Notes under the pieces: model-generated | The model's database searches: none | What the model was told of the DNA's origin: nothing | The model's input: the letters and a program-made list of their open reading frames with translations, nothing else | From: Holacanthus passer | Taxonomy: Eukaryota > Chordata > Actinopteri > Pomacanthidae | Length of the DNA: 64,000 bases | Direction: 5' to 3' | Assembly (NCBI GenBank): GCA_025331565.1 | Contig: JAFREQ010000079.1 | Location: 496,001 to 560,000 of the forward strand | In this document: piece by piece, positions 44,407-58,999 of the stretch | Layout: the number at the start of each line of letters is the position of its first letter | How positions within the stretch are numbered: the first letter of the stretch is position 1 | Program-made: the position numbers and the translations under genes

Positions 44407-47400
44407 CCAAAAGGAGCTTTTCTTCTGAGGCAATCTTTGGTTCCTTTGACTGGATCATTGAGAGGAGCTGCTCTGAACAGGCTGGCTGCTCACAGTCTGG
44501 AGGCCTATTTTCAGCAGCTATTTATCATCCGGCTCTGCTTTTTACTGCAAAATTAAACAGTGTTAACGCCGCTGTTGGCTGGAATGACATCACTCCTACA
44601 TTATTCTGGGGCGTAACAACACGGCATTGAGTGTCATTCAGCGGCAGGAATGGCTATTCAACGGCAGCGAAGGTTTATTGTCACACCAAGTGAAAGATGT
44701 GGGTCAAAACTGAGTGACGGAGGAGAGAGTGGAAAAATCCCAGAGAGGCAACATTAATACACAGATATCGACTGTCATTTCGTGGACTGAGCGGTCGACT
44801 TTGGCCGTAATCTAACTCCTCTCTAGTTCTCCTATTTTGAGAACTGGAGGCAAATCACTGACAGACAGGTGAGGCAGCAAACAAAAGGAAACATCAGCGC
44901 CAACAGTGGAGCGCTTTCAGAAACACACGCTGCGCCGAGTGACGCGTCTCTGCAGCAGAGAGGTATCAATCAGCCTCGAGAGAAAGGAAAACACAGGGTC
45001 GCAGCGAGGAGGAGCGATGACAATGGCAGGTTTGAAGAAGGCCCGGCCGGGCTGAATGAAGACCTTTCTCTTCTTCAGCTGAGACGCGACCCAAGAAATC
45101 TCAGGCACAATGGACACAAGCCAATGAAGGCTGGCATTGTCTCCGGCTCTCACGCAGACAATACGCAGCATTCTTGTTCTCCTGTTTTCTGTTCGACCCT
45201 GTTTCCATCGGTTCCAAGCCCACAACACCATCTATTCCAGTTATGCAAGGTGGCTGGATGGCGGTTTGCGCGGGCAGAGAGAAACACATGATATCTGCCA
45301 CACAGGCTGCTACACATTTAGCTTTTGGGGGTTTTAGATGTTTTGGTTTAGATCCATCACAATGGCTTCATCATGCACTGAAAGGCTATTTATAACCAAA
45401 AACCACTTAATTTGTAAGAGGATCTCCGCTGACCCATTTCTCTTTGGTTGCTGGCTTAAAATTCTGACAAGCGGAAATGAGGGAACTTCAATTTTCTGGG
45501 GGCATTTTCTGGTTTTTGAGGACACATTTGTGACATTTTCCCACGAAGGTTTGATCCATTTCACAAACAGTGGTTTCTGGTCTACAGGGCTTCATATCAG
45601 CTTCTACTGAAACAGGCTTCTTAATAAACATAAAGACAGCGTCCACTACAACTACACTGATGGGTGACAGTATCATCTCATATCAAAAGCGTCAGGAAGC
45701 TTCAAGCAAAGTGATTGTGGATGATTTCACAGCACCTGAAACCCACTTTAAAACTTTGCAATCAACATTTTTTTCAAACTTTCTGAAACAAAAAACTGAT
45801 CATGTGAAAGTAGATGAGGCTTCTCTCTCAATATCTCCTCTTTCATTCTTCACACATCTACTTCAGACAGTCGTGGTGCTGTGGAAGGATCCATCTGTCC
45901 CACCTCTCCGATGCCAAATCCAAACTGAGGCAGGTCCTATCTGAGTCCAGAGGGAAGCGCTTTGATATAAACTCCAGCAGAAGAATAAACTCGTGCTAAA
46001 ACTGTTCAGCTTGCTCGCTAATATCTCTCCATCAACTACCACAAATACACTGAGGACAAACATGGATGAGTAATGTTGAGACAAAGGTTTTGTTTGCCAT
46101 CGCAGACCCTCGCTTTCGCTGCTCTGTAACCCACACAGATCAGTCGCCGGTTGTGCTGAGCAGCGATGATAAACACAGGACTGTGCATTACGCCTTCATA
46201 ATGACTGAAACTTTGACACCGCTGGAGCCACATCACAGACAAATAACACAAAGTTAGACTTGGAGGAGAGAAGAATGCATTTAGCTTTTTTAACATCTGG
46301 ATAGAAGGTGTCTCAAAAGCGATCATGCCTTTTGGTTACATGTGAGCTTTTTCAGATGACTATCACTCATGAGGCATAAAGGATTAAAAAGACAAGATCT
46401 AGCAGTGGTTTTTCAGTCACATCACATTTTCAACACAACTTTATCTCATCAGAAAGTTGGTGAAGCCGTGATGAATAGCTTCAGCTTGAACAGTCAGTTC
46501 AGCCTTTTCCTCCTTTGATGCACGTTGAATGACAAATCGGAACAATGAAGCCAAACTCTGAGGTTTCGTTCAACAGCTGCTGCCTTTTTCACTCCGAGCT
46601 GAAGTCGAGGCGCGCTCGCCGCCACCAGCTAATGCACCGAGCTTCACTGAACATTCACCGCACAGAAAAAGGACACAGCTGCCGTTCTGGCGCCGCGGCA
46701 GAGAAACCTGTCCCCTGTCCCGTCCCCTCGATGAATCCCAGAGGGCCCCTGGTCTGCTCAAACACACGGCCCATCGCCTGTGGCGCGGCCAGCTCAGCAC
46801 AGATGCTCTGGCAAAGGCCGGCGGGAGGATCGGCAGGACCGGTGTGGTGCTGCGATAGTGAAATCACAGTCGCTTCACCTGCCAAGTACAACAAACCAAC
46901 AGGAAGTTGTTTTGGTGTCGCTGATGCAGAGATGCAAACACACAGCAGGGGGGCAACAGGATCTGAGGACAGAGGCCAAATCAGGTCTGAACCACCAAAG
47001 ACACTGATGACACAGCTCACCTGAATCTAACCATGAGCAGTACTAGTCCTTGGTTTGCCAAGAGTATATTTCAAAACCTCAAAACTTTTGTATTCAACGG
47101 CAAGAAAGACAGAAAAATTTGTTTTAATCTGCATAAAGTATCACAAACAGCCAACTAGGAAATGATCCTGACATGATGGAATAGAAGTATGTAAATGTGC
47201 AAATTGAAAATTAGTAACTCAAAAGTTTCATAAAACTTGAATATCTACTATTTAAATGGTTTTCTCCACCTCCACCAGTGACTCTGACCATCCTGCCAAA
47301 CTTTAAATAGCACCCTTGTTCCTCCTGCTGAGTCATACGAATACTTTTTTAAAATTTAAACATGACGGTCGACTATCTTTCAAGATTAATATTCAATATT

Positions 47401-49521
47401 TGACTCAAGAATTAAAAATCAATCTTGGCTCTTTGTGTTGAATTAAAGGACATCTGCATTGTTCTAGCTTCAAAACTGCTTTTAACCTTCATGTCCGTTC
47501 TTGACGATGGAGACGTTTCCGTCAAGCTGCTCCATCAACATTTCAGCAGTGAAACCCTGCGTTTCAGAGAGAATCACGCTTTATCACAAATGATCAGTTT
47601 CACTTCATCCTTGGTCTAATATCTAAATCTGATATTTAAAATGCATTTAACATATTCCCATAAAATCTAGAACTAAATCATGACTACATTATCAGAAAAC
47701 ACAAGGTCTATTCCATCTTAATGTACAGAGCAGAGAGGTGCATACAAAAGTCAGAAAGTGAAGGGAGATGCCAACTGTGTGGAGGTCGGGTAACATCAAC
47801 ATCCGAGGTTCAGTTTCAACCCCTGGATTTGCTCCTTCTCTTTATAGTGAGAGTCGCCCTGATGCGCCGAGCTGCATCCATAATGAGATTTCCATACTTC
47901 ACACTGCCACTTCCTGCTCTTCTGCCCCGGATCTCACCCCACACACACACACACAGAGGCACTTAAAATAGATGCCTGAACATGACGTAAATATTGAGTT
48001 AAAAGTGTATCAGATATCGAGAGCGGAGCCATGTTAGGACCTCCATTTGATTATCGACTGGACAATGGGTATTCCACCCTGAGACAGATCAGCTATCGGA
48101 TGCAAGTGAATCCTGGTTGTGCATCGAAAGAGCCAAAGAAAGACAGAAAAAGGAAAACTGCTTTTCTGAATTATGACAAACTGATGCAAATGGAGTTCAT
48201 CCAGCAGCAGCTGTACTGTATGTGGCTTACAGTATGTCCAGATTGAGGCTTAGACTATAAGGATAAACTAAAGGATTTGCTTTTTTAAATCTCTGCCTTC
48301 TTTTGATTGCATGTCACAATCAAGGCGACAGAGTTCAAAGGTGTTATTTAAGTTACGTGCACTGTAATATGATTGTCAGTCCTGTCTCAGTTCGGCCAAA
48401 ACGTATGTTGAAACTTAGGACAATGATTCTCCATCTCATCATAAGAGAGAGGACACGTCATGCTTTTTGAGACTTTCAATCTTTGAAAGAAAAATCCAAT
48501 TTCTGAATCTGCTGAACTGAAATTGGATTTAGGCCAGCCTTGTAATGCTCACTGCAAAACGTCAGGGCCGAGCAAGAAAAAAAAAAAAAAAAAAAGAAGA
48601 AGAAAATCATTTCAGAGCACTTCTCAGTGGTCCCGACTCTCCTGACCTCCAGCACGCCCACGTCTCGCAGAGACCTCAGTCCGGCTGAGCTGGCACAGCA
48701 AACTGCACCAAATTATCCTGGACCACCTTATTCTGCAAGTTCACTGTTTTTCTTCTGTCCTGAATCTGAAATCTGATCTGGACGTGTTCACTAGTGCGTA
48801 AAAAAAAAAAATTATTTGTCAGTATTTCAGAGTATTTCTCAATATTTTTCTGGCATCAGTTGTTGAGGGTTTGGCAGATGTGAGAGTCCACATTATTCCT
48901 TTCTATCAAAGCACCTCAGGCTCTTGTGATGCCTCATGACATTACAGTATGTTTTTGTCTTTTATATTAATGCTGTATGTTCAGTGGTCTGGTGACTGTG
49001 GAGAGGAAGCCACACATGTCAGCACTCACTGCTCTTTCCTCGACTGCACACACTTTACTGGCTTCAACCCTGCTAAGAGATGAATACTTTCCCCCACAGC
49101 TGTAGGACAGGAGGCATGACTGCAGACTGTACTTCTTTATGTTGAACGTGTAGTTTGTGTAAAACATCATTGAAGAAACAGGCCAAATATCCCACAGCTG
49201 AATTGTTCCACAGCCAAGTTTGATTTAAGTTTTCATGCAGTGTTGAAGTTTCATCCCTGGAGCAGAGCAATGTCTTCTCTTCTTCAGCAATTTTTCATCC
49301 ATTCAATTCTGTTTCCTGGAGTTTAACGGCCACGAGTGTGACTCCGGACTTTTCCCCTTGTTTCAATCTGCTCATGGATTCACATCAGTGACCTCTGCTT
49401 CACTTTGATGTGACCACACTTGAGCTCCGGGGCGGCTGAGTCAAGCTCCGACCAAGAAGAGCACAAGGATCCGATTACCTCTAATATTTGAAACACAAGA
49501 CTAACAGTAAATCGACTGCTG

Positions 49522-49541
49522 CACACACACACACACACACA
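49522..49541. repeat. (CA)10 microsatellite
   Basis: Ten CA units in the presumed pacs2 intron 1. Confidence 0.95.
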
Positions 49542-49772
49542 TATGACCACACACATACATGAACACAGGGATGATGGGAAAGGCCTCGAGGTGCTCTGGG
49601 ATTTGTTAATGTGATGCAAGCAAATGACAAACTGACTCTGAAGAAGCGGTTTAATTCAGACATGTTGGTTCGCTGCATGAATTTCAGGGTTGCCATAGAA
49701 ATACATTTTCTCCCCCTCTGATGTAGGTTAACAGACGACCATCAGTTATGAATAAAGTAGAGCACAGTCAGA

Positions 49773-49774
<2 letters not shown>

Positions 49775-49804
<30 letters not shown>
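49775..49804. repeat. (GT)15 microsatellite
   Basis: Fifteen GT units, about 230 bp after the CA tract. Confidence 0.95.
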
Positions 49805-49808
<4 letters not shown>

Positions 49809-50689
49809 CTGAGTGCTCATCTCTTTATAGGCAGGAATGCATTAAGGGCCAACTTGATGCGCATCATATTGATGCACTTCTTCTGTTCTGACATTTCCAC
49901 GAGGGCACCACAGTCAGGAGAGCTGCAGCATCGAGGGAGCAGCTCGACAGAGTAATGCTTTCCACTGCCACATTTATCTGTCTTATGCAGTCATTTATCA
50001 GCTTCCTAATGCCTTTTTGTCGTCGAACTGTTGTCGCATCCGAGCAACAAACTGCCACAAATTGCTTCGGCTCAAAGTCATTAAGAAAAAAACTATTTGG
50101 AAATATTATTCTGTCTGTGTACAGAAAAGATGCGAGTGCTTTCCAATTGCTCTCAGATTAAAAACAAATTATACAACTCATTCACAAAAATATGGCATCT
50201 CCAGTTCAGTGTTGCAACGGACTGACGGTGACTCAACAACCCTGAACTTGCTGACCTGTTAAAGCCGAGCGTGCACACACTAGTGTTTTGCAGCCCAGGC
50301 TTGATGGATGGATGCTGCATTTCCAAAGCTGTTCAGAGAAACAGCTACTGTGCCGTCCTGGTAATTAATGACATTTCCCTTCAATGTTCCCTGAACCCTG
50401 CCTGGATTACTCTGTGACAAAGTACTCCTCCTCTGTGGGTGGCATAAAGGCCGGAAATGGATCCTTCATGTGGCATCTGAGTGTCAGTCCACAAGTGTTA
50501 ATGGAGCCGGTTTATGCCAGCTGAACGAGCAGCAAACTATAAAACCTCCCCCTCCAGCCTGCACATTCGTAACCATGTGCAATAATGAGTCCATCACCTC
50601 ATTTATTTACACCACCTGCTGAGTCTGCTGCTGTGGTGGTGCATTTAAAGCTGGAATTCCTTAGACCAGGCAATCTTTGACTTTGGCAG

Positions 50690-50754
50690 TCCAGGGTTAA
50701 TGTTTCTGCTAATGTCTCCACTGAAAACTCTTTTCGGTGGTTATTAACCCTGGA
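50690..50754. repeat. 12-bp perfect inverted repeat (hairpin)
   Basis: TCCAGGGTTAAT at 50690-50701 and its exact reverse complement at 50743-50754, separated by 41 nt. Confidence 0.8.
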
Positions 50755-53189
50755 CAGGAAATGTTTTCTGCTGTTATTACCCCCTGCAGTCAGACACAGT
50801 GTGTGTTCAGGAGCTGTGGTACGTGTGTCTGAGCTGGTTATGGACGCTGCCAGCCAACGTGTCACATTCATTTACACGGTGACATGAAGTTAATCTGACT
50901 GTCCAGCCTGGACTGTAATTTACATACATAACATTTTCGGCGTCAGGAAACCTCAGAAGGAGGAAGTTGAGGTGGATGCATGGGTCAAACACAGGACTTT
51001 CACACAGGAGGTTTGAATCCTGTGTGAAACCAACAGTCAACGTCGATAGTTTTAAGGAAGTAGTTATTTTAAACTAATCCAGGATCCCAAACCTAACCCA
51101 ACTGTGACTGCCACCTTAAATGTTTCTCAGCGAGCTTTATTTTGAAAGTCTAACCTGACGCCTCATATTAAAAGCATTATTGTTAACTTGACTGTGGAAT
51201 GATAAATGTGACACTGACATGATGGACGTGTCTATTACACGCTGCAACAATGCTGCTGCTGCGAGGCTTTCAAAAATGTTTCAGATCCCTGTTTACAGTT
51301 ACACAGTTTTAGCAGACACCTCCCAGCGAAACTGAGGAGTATTTTCCACAGCTATGACACACAGGAAATTAAGTATGATTCAAGTGAAATATGCTTTTAA
51401 TGCATTTCAACCTCTGAGGATTACTGTTGTTATATTTCTCTTTCTGTATGTCCATTTGTTTTTGCATGTGTTTGTGTCTGAGTGCAAACATTTATCTAAG
51501 AGAAAGTGGAGTGTGTTTATATCCAGAGTCTATAAAGATGCAAAAAATGTTTATATGATAATCTGTTGCGTGGTCGTTCGTTCTCTAATCTGGCATCTGA
51601 ATAGAATCATGTGCAGTAGTGGACATCATGACTGGACCCGCCTCTTGTGCAGCTCATGCTTTTCCCACTGTGATTCCTGCGTGTCAGGCGGCTGAAGTGA
51701 CCTAAATTCTCACGTCTCTCGGGGTTCTGGAAAGCCAACATCCGTCTGACTCTGTCCATCTTCCTTTCAGTTCAGCAATCTTCCCCCTTTCTGCCTCCTT
51801 CTCTCTCTCTGTATTTGTGACTCACTAAGAAAAAACGTGAAAACAAGCCTTCAGAGACGCTGTGAAACAAGTCAGCTGCACAGAGCAGAGCGTATTTCGA
51901 GAAATGCCATTTTTCGATTGAGTAAGAGGAAACTTGGAGCCTCTGCAAGAAGACTGTATTTTCCCCGTCAGACCGCAGATCCTTCACCTGTCAGCGAATG
52001 AAAAATGTCACAATGGAGCTGTGAGACTGGCACAGGAACCAACAGAGGCTTCAGGGAACTAAAGAGGAAAGTCTTACTTTTTCCATTGCACATAAACTTT
52101 CTGCGGAGACGTCTGTGTTGCAGAGCTGAACGGTAAACTTTAACAGCAGCGACTTCTCTTCGCTCTTATTAACTAGAAATAAAATCATCTCCACATCCAG
52201 AATTTTGAGGACATATTCAATGTTTTGCACCACCTATTTACAATTAAACCTAATTTTCTTTTTTCATCCTCCAGAACAAATCTGCTTCTGAGAAAAGTTA
52301 AACGTCTGTGCAACAAAGTCTGTCACATTATCGACCCCTGCAAAATGTAACAGTCACTATATCACAAAAACAAGACTGATGAAAGAATGAAAAATGAGGA
52401 GACAACTTCGAGACAACCTCGAAAAACTGTAAAACAGAAAGCATAAAACTTTACCACAGAAAGGTGAAATTTGATTGGAGGAAAGGTCATGTTGTTAATC
52501 AAAAGACCTTATTCTCTGGACTGTGGAGATTTTAGTACATGTCGGCCTCAGCTCTACATTTTATGACTCCGCTGGCTCGATTTCCTTCACTGTGAAGCTT
52601 TGTCTCAGTCTCAGCTTGCAGACCTGCACTCTTACTTTTAAAGTCACGCACGCATGTTATACTGTGTCTACATTATGAAAACCGGCCGGTGCCGATGGGA
52701 GAGATTCTCTTAGTTATAACTCGCCATTTTTCATATGTCAAACAACTCAAGAAGGTCGTCTCCACTGCTCAAGAATTGGTTGTGTCGGAGTGAAGGACAA
52801 TGTGTTATTTATTGAACTAGCAGTAACCTTGGACCATGTTTGCTTGCTTTCACACTTGTAGGATGGACACACTTTCACACGTGGACGTCCATTTAAAGGA
52901 ACATTCCGTACAAATAAATAGAACAAGTGCAGATGCTTCCACACAGGAGCTGACTGAATGATTGTGAGGATGAAAATGATTTGCATCTTGAGCTACTTCC
53001 TTCACAGTTAGTGTAAACCAACTGAAGACCTGTGGGACATTTTGTTGCAACCTCAGGAGAAGGATTTCATGGATGTGACAGGAAACCTTCTGAGGCCTGA
53101 GCACAGTATGTTCATCCCTCTGACAGGCTCCATCAAAAACTAAAACCTTCAGTGCACTTAAGTAATTTAGCTTTTAATCACACAGCTAA

Positions 53190-53330
53190 GTACTGCGAAG
53201 GTAACAGGTTCAGTCCCTGCAGCAGCTTATGTGTCCATCAACTGCCATGTACTCTGTCAAAGTGAATCCAGCTGCCCGCTAAATTGCTCTGCATGAGTCA
53301 GCTAAATGCCTGTGATACACTACATATTAT
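53190..53330 (+). mobile_element. tRNA-derived SINE remnant
   Basis: A B-box-like ggttcagtccc at 53207-53217 is followed by the degenerate fish SINE tail 'ttgctctgcatgagtcagct aaatgcctgt'. Teleost SINEs commonly end in a 'gagcgtcngctaaatg' motif of this kind. The A-box half is eroded. Confidence 0.5.
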
Positions 53331-53767
53331 ATATATATACATATGTAACTGCCACCAACTTTCAAAAAACAAAATGAGTCATCTAACATTTTCTGTTCCA
53401 TTTCCCCACACGTCTGCAAGCAAATTACAGGCTGCGTAAACGCTGATTTTATTCTACAGCCCTTATGAGAGCTGAACGTTTAAGATGTGATTGTAATTGC
53501 TGCATGTTACATCCATCGAGGTGTGAAGCCCGCTCGCACATCTGGGTCTCCTCTCTGATGAGGCCTCTTCATCACTCCCTTTCAAACTTCAGACTGAGGG
53601 AACATCTCGCACCTGTCGGACACACGGTGCATGATTGTTACTGTCATTTTGCAAACATGCTGCAGTTTGTTGTGCACATACAGTGTGCAGGTAAATACTG
53701 ATGGAAGATCCTTTTGCATGCTTTGACAATAAAGAGGGAAGAAGAAGAAGACATGGGACACAGTGTC

Positions 53768-53792
53768 CTGCCTGCCTGCCTGCCTGCCTGCC
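53768..53792. repeat. (TGCC)n microsatellite
   Basis: Six tandem four-base units beginning tgcctgcctgcc. Confidence 0.9.
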
Positions 53793-53867
53793 AGGCCCAG
53801 ACTGAAACCTGAGCTGCAAACATCACAGAGGAATACTGCATTCCAGCTATTTAAATACACCCATGCA

Positions 53868-53868
<1 letters not shown>

Positions 53869-53938
<70 letters not shown>
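53869..53938. repeat. (CA)35 microsatellite
   Basis: Seventy uninterrupted bases, the longest pure dinucleotide run in the window. The histidine/threonine open frames over it are artefacts. Confidence 0.97.
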
Positions 53939-53939
<1 letters not shown>

Positions 53940-54337
53940 CATGGTCGGGGCTGTCACTGCTTCAGACCCGCTGGCATCCAGCTCTAAACATGCCTCACAC
54001 ACTCAGGCTGGAATGACCGACATGCCATACCAACACCTCCTGCAACACCGCAGGCACCGGCCCGTCCGCCACACGCTTCACCCGCTGCAGACGGAGGATG
54101 AAGCTGGTAAACAAGACGCATGATTGAATTCTTTCTCTCAGGACATTTCTGCTTTGTTGTGCTTTGCAGAGAGGAGAGAGGCAGAAGGTGAGTGAGGAGA
54201 GAGTGATGGAGAGCTTGACGCTTGAATGCACACACACATTGGCTGTGTCCCAAAAGTACATAAGTACACACTGTATACCGATGCAAGCAGTGGCATTGTT
54301 TCAGCATGTACAGGAAATGTATCTACTTGACTGCAAT

Positions 54338-54425
54338 GATGGAAGTACTCAGATCCTTTACTTGAGTAAAAGTAGCAATACTGCAAAGTAAAAAATACTC
54401 ATATTTACTCAAGTAAAGATACTGC
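54338..54425 (-). repeat. hAT-type MITE terminal fragment
   Basis: The sequence ggaagtactcagatccttta cttgagtaaaagtagcaata is the right end of the MITE family in reverse orientation. Confidence 0.6.
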
Positions 54426-57408
54426 TGTTGAATTTTTTTTTTTAAATGACATTTGTCAACACAGCTGTTGTGTGAAACCAAAACTATCTTCATGCACGAC
54501 ACTAAAGGTAAATGAGAGATTGTTGTTTTGTAATTTGGGTGAGCTGAACTTTTATTTGGTTCGTTATGGTTTTCCAGCAGTTTTCTCGAGCTGCCTCATC
54601 ACTTCCCACAATTACTTTTAATTTTTTCCAGCTGTGAGTTGCTTTTCCATTTCCTGTTCCCATTGTGGGATAATTGTGTACATAAACAAAACCCTATAAT
54701 ACTAAGTTCATTTAGTTTGCATGAAGAATGAATCACCACTGACACAGAATAAGTGAAAGTTGCTACTGAGGCCAAAAATCTACTGGGAAAATCCGACAGC
54801 AGCTACTTCAGTGATGATATTGATTCTGAAGGAGAACTTGGGGTTTTTCCCATTAACCTCAATGTGTTTCATTTTTGGAGCCACCTTCTGTCAGCCATTA
54901 GCAGAATTGCATCTTGGGCTTTCCTCCTGCTCTGGCTTCAACACTGAGCCGTGGTCATGACGGCTTGACTCCAACACGACCTCTGCTGAAATCAAACCTC
55001 AGCACGGTGACACATTTGGAGAGTAAACATGATGGGACAGTGTGATCATACATTACTTATCCTCAGGTTAAAGATCTGTAAACTAAAATGTGACCATTGT
55101 TAAGTCTTTTAAATTTGTCATTCGGGGTTTATTCTGTTTTCATCTTTTGTGGTCCAACGAAGCACCAAGGCCAAGTGCTGAATTTGTAAAAGTTATAAAT
55201 TGATTGGAGTTGAGAAAGGCTTGCTCAGAGTGATGATTACACTCTTTTCTTGTTTTTCTTCCCCCCTGTGGGTCAGTATTATCCTGCTGGAGAGAGGCGC
55301 GGGGCAAGATGCCAGGAAGCCATGGGATGGAGGGCAGGGAAGGGGGGAGTCCATGTGCTGGACCGGAGCCCAGACCGCCCTCCAAGCCGCTGGTCCTGCA
55401 TCCGAGCTCAGCTAACATGCATGAGGTTGCAAGTTTGTAGAGAGAGCAGGGACACACAGAGAGGTAAGAAATGAAAGAAGATGAAAAGGTGAGTCAGGGG
55501 AAAGAAGTGAAAGCTTTATAATAACAGTGAGACAGAAAGAGAAGGAGAGCAGCGGTTGCACACTCACAGCCCGGTGCAACAATTTATTTCAGATGGTGCA
55601 AAAACAGCTTTGACAGCCAGACCGTCTCGTCAAGGTTCTGGTTTCGACATCTGCCAGCCTGCAACTCCCAATTACTGTCCCTACCTGGAGAAGCATCCTC
55701 ACAGCAGGATGGCAAGAAGGAAGCTGACAGGAAAGGTTGTTTTCACTCAGTGAGGAACTCTATTATCTACTGTTACCGTTTGGTTTTAATACTGAGGAGA
55801 TAAAGACTGAGAACAGGACATGAAACAAGCGTAACATCTGAAAGCCTCAGACGATTCCTGTGCATTCACTGGTTATATCAACTCAATCAACAGAGCTATT
55901 TGAAAAGCCACTGTTAATTGCATAGTGAACTGAGTGTGTATTATAAATTTATGTAAAGATTTAAAAAAAGGTTAAAAGTAAGGGACAGAAGGAAAAGTAA
56001 TAAAACATTGAAACAGTGGCAGAAGATGTAGTCAGATTCTATTCTTACACACGTGCATTTAAATAAAGACCAACATCTGGCTGTTGCGTGAAAGTGACTC
56101 TGATTGGACAGAACAACATTTCCTCAGTGACTCCAACCTCAGCATCACTAATTCAGACATCAACTATCAGCTGTAAAAAAAAAACATGGCAGCTGTATTG
56201 GTTAATTATAGATTCACTCAGTTTATCTTGGTCGTCGGAATCGGAGCAGAGGACGACCTCCTCCTGGCTCATACGTGTCCCACAAACAGACCTGTCCAAA
56301 TTTCAGATGAGTCATGCCAACATACAAAAGCACCAGTTTAAAAATCACCCACTCCAAACAAAAAGCCACATTAGTCAGAAATGCAGTGACAGTTAATTTA
56401 AAAGCTTTGCACCTGAAAAAGCTCAAAGAGAAGCACTTTTGCCTTTTAGTCAGCATTACTGGACAAATACCGTGGATCGTCTGCAACCATAAATGTGCGG
56501 CTCCGCAGAAGAAGCGATGTATCATAAGGTAAAGTCAGGTAAAATGGGACAAATAAGGTTTTACATCTTGAAACATTTGCCAATCACCAAACATGTCACT
56601 GCCCTGCTGCAATGAAGATTTACATGAAACACTCTGATTGGTCTGAGATAATCAGGACGGGTCCCACAACCTGCGAGATAAGCATGTGGCATGTTGATTT
56701 TCTCACTTCTTATGGGAGCTGGTTTGAGTGACAGAACTGAAACAGAACTGAACTAAACAGGTAGTTGGAGGTGCTGGTAGTCAGATTTCATTACCTTTAG
56801 AAGTAGCCGTGTTGGCTCCCAGTCTTTCTGCTGCTCAGATAAGGCTGCTGATTTGGCTTCATATGGTACAAACAGATATGAGTCGTATTTGCAGCCAACT
56901 CTGTGCAACAAAGCCAATAAGTGTATTTCTCTTCCCTCTCATTTCCTTTCAGACTCTGCAGCCCTTTTTCTGGTTGCTGCACACTTCAGTCTCAATATTG
57001 GAGCACTGAGCACTAAAATGAGTATATTAGCATACAGTTGAGTATCTGTGGCCCCGGTGGGAGTCGACCCTTTATCCACTGCAGTGTTAGTGGCCTGATT
57101 TACACATCGAGCTGTGCAGGACGGGCCTGCTAACACCCTGATAACAACATGTCACAGAAACACACACGTGCGAGCGGAAGGAGGAGAAAAGGGTCCGAGC
57201 CGAGCTTTGCTGCGGTAGGCAGACCGAGCCGTCGCACCACACACACACACGCAAACACCATAATCAATCTGCCGTGGTTCTTTCCCATTATTCAGACGTG
57301 TGCCGGGGGGCTCTCCAGCGCTCAGCTGCTCATGCAATATTCAGCTGTGGGATTTACCGGCTGGCTGGGGAGATGGTGGAGTGAAGTGACAGAGCAGAGC
57401 CTGCTAGG

Positions 57409-57411
<3 letters not shown>

Positions 57412-57502
<91 letters not shown>

Positions 57503-57503
57503 T
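57412..57503. repeat. (GT)n-(GA)n compound microsatellite
   Basis: About 35 GT units with one TA interruption, then about 10 GA units. Confidence 0.95.
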
Positions 57504-57740
57504 GTGCATTGGTCACACCAAGCCTAAAATAGATTTGAGTTCAACCTGTCTGACAAGAGAAGACAGCTTTCGACAGGAAGTCTGTGAATGAATGTGTGCT
57601 GAAGTGTCCACACAAACACACACATACACACAAATAAAAACAAACACATAAAAGCACACACATACACATTCACACATTTGTGCAGGCACATACACACAAA
57701 CAAAATCACTTGAAGTAAAAGTGAACACTTTCACTTTCTG

Positions 57741-57900
57741 TTGGACAGTAAGATGAGAAGATTCACTCTCATATCTGTGTCAATATGAAGCCAGAGTCAG
57801 ACTGGTCAGTTTAGCATGAAGACTGGAAACAGGCCTGGCTCTGTCTACAGATGATGAAATCCCTCACCGGCACCTTTAAAGCTCACTAAGAAAGATGCTG
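57741..57900 (+). repeat. Foldback-repeat fragment
   Basis: Segments agatgagaagattcactctc, gactggaaacaggcctggct and cctttaaagctcactaagaa follow the family seen at 25688 and 38430. Confidence 0.6.
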
Positions 57901-58973
57901 TATCACTTTTGATTGATCCAGAGGTTTAAACTGTGAGGTGCATCTTTAACTCCAAACAGAACTCGGCTGAGAATCATCACGTTTTTAAGTTTCCTTTACT
58001 ATCAAAGTCATGTAACAATAGTTGTCTGTACATGCAGCACACTTGAAACCAGCGTGTGCAGCATTAAACACACATTTATTCAAGTTCATCCAAACTTATA
58101 TTTGGAACGTTTTACAGGAGAATTAAATTTCCCTAAACTGAAAGTAAAGTCCTTCATTAGTAGTTAAAATATTAAAAACTGAGGGCGTCAAGGTCGACAT
58201 ATGACAACAGCACATCCCACACTATGAACCCACCTACACAGCAGAAAATAAGAGCACACATGCATGTACTCATACACATTCATCTCCTCTTTGAAGTGTC
58301 TGAGCTTCATGCATAAACCGTCTCCCTGCAGCTCATGAATAATAAACAGACAACTGGAGGCAAAGTCTAAACTCCGTCCTGAACGGTGCCCCCGCTTCCT
58401 GTAAACCAACGCTCATATTTGCTCAGTGAATCTGTGTCAGTAGATCATTAAGCTGTGAAGGCCAGGAGATAGACGCCGCTCTGCTTTCACACCGTCCAGC
58501 TCGTCTCCTGAAAGCAGGCCGAGGCCTTTCCTCCACGCCGGCAAACACACGAATGCCACTACTTGTTTGTTGGAGGACGTACAAGAGAAAGATGCTTAAA
58601 ATTCTTATCTTTGAAGCACAGAGGGAAAAATGTAGGAGATTCTACCTTGGTATTTCCTAATTGGCTCTAGGGAGGGAAAATATCCATAAAAGGAAGCCAA
58701 TGTGTGCAAAGACAGAGGAGACAGAAAGGAAAGCAGAGAAACATCCACCTGACTGATGTAGGCTGAAATAAACACTTGTTTGTCGAGTTGCATGTATTAA
58801 TTCATAAGAAGAAAGAAATAAGCAAAAGGGTAAATAAAAACACAAAATGTACAAAAATATGAAAGACTTTTTTCATGACGTGCACGCACAATCAGCCGGA
58901 GGAGAAGAAGAAAACCTCCGCTGCATTTTTACAGTATTCCTGTAATTGGTTGGGTGTAAACAAACTGGTTGCC

Positions 58974-58999
58974 GTGTGTGTGTGTGTGTGTGTGTGTGT
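58974..58999. repeat. (GT)13 microsatellite
   Basis: Thirteen GT units followed shortly by a GA tract. Confidence 0.95.

Noticed and set aside
46545..47024. 159-codon plus-strand open frame in the presumed pacs2 intron 1
   Set aside because: GC-rich region with open frames on both strands; residues resemble no family I know and there is no adjacent exon.
48031..48246. 71-codon open frame beginning MLGPPFDYRLDNGY
   Set aside because: Looks protein-like at first, but short, isolated and without upstream or downstream exon partners.
53869..53938. Histidine/threonine and cysteine/valine repeat 'proteins'
   Set aside because: Translations of the CA/GT microsatellite.
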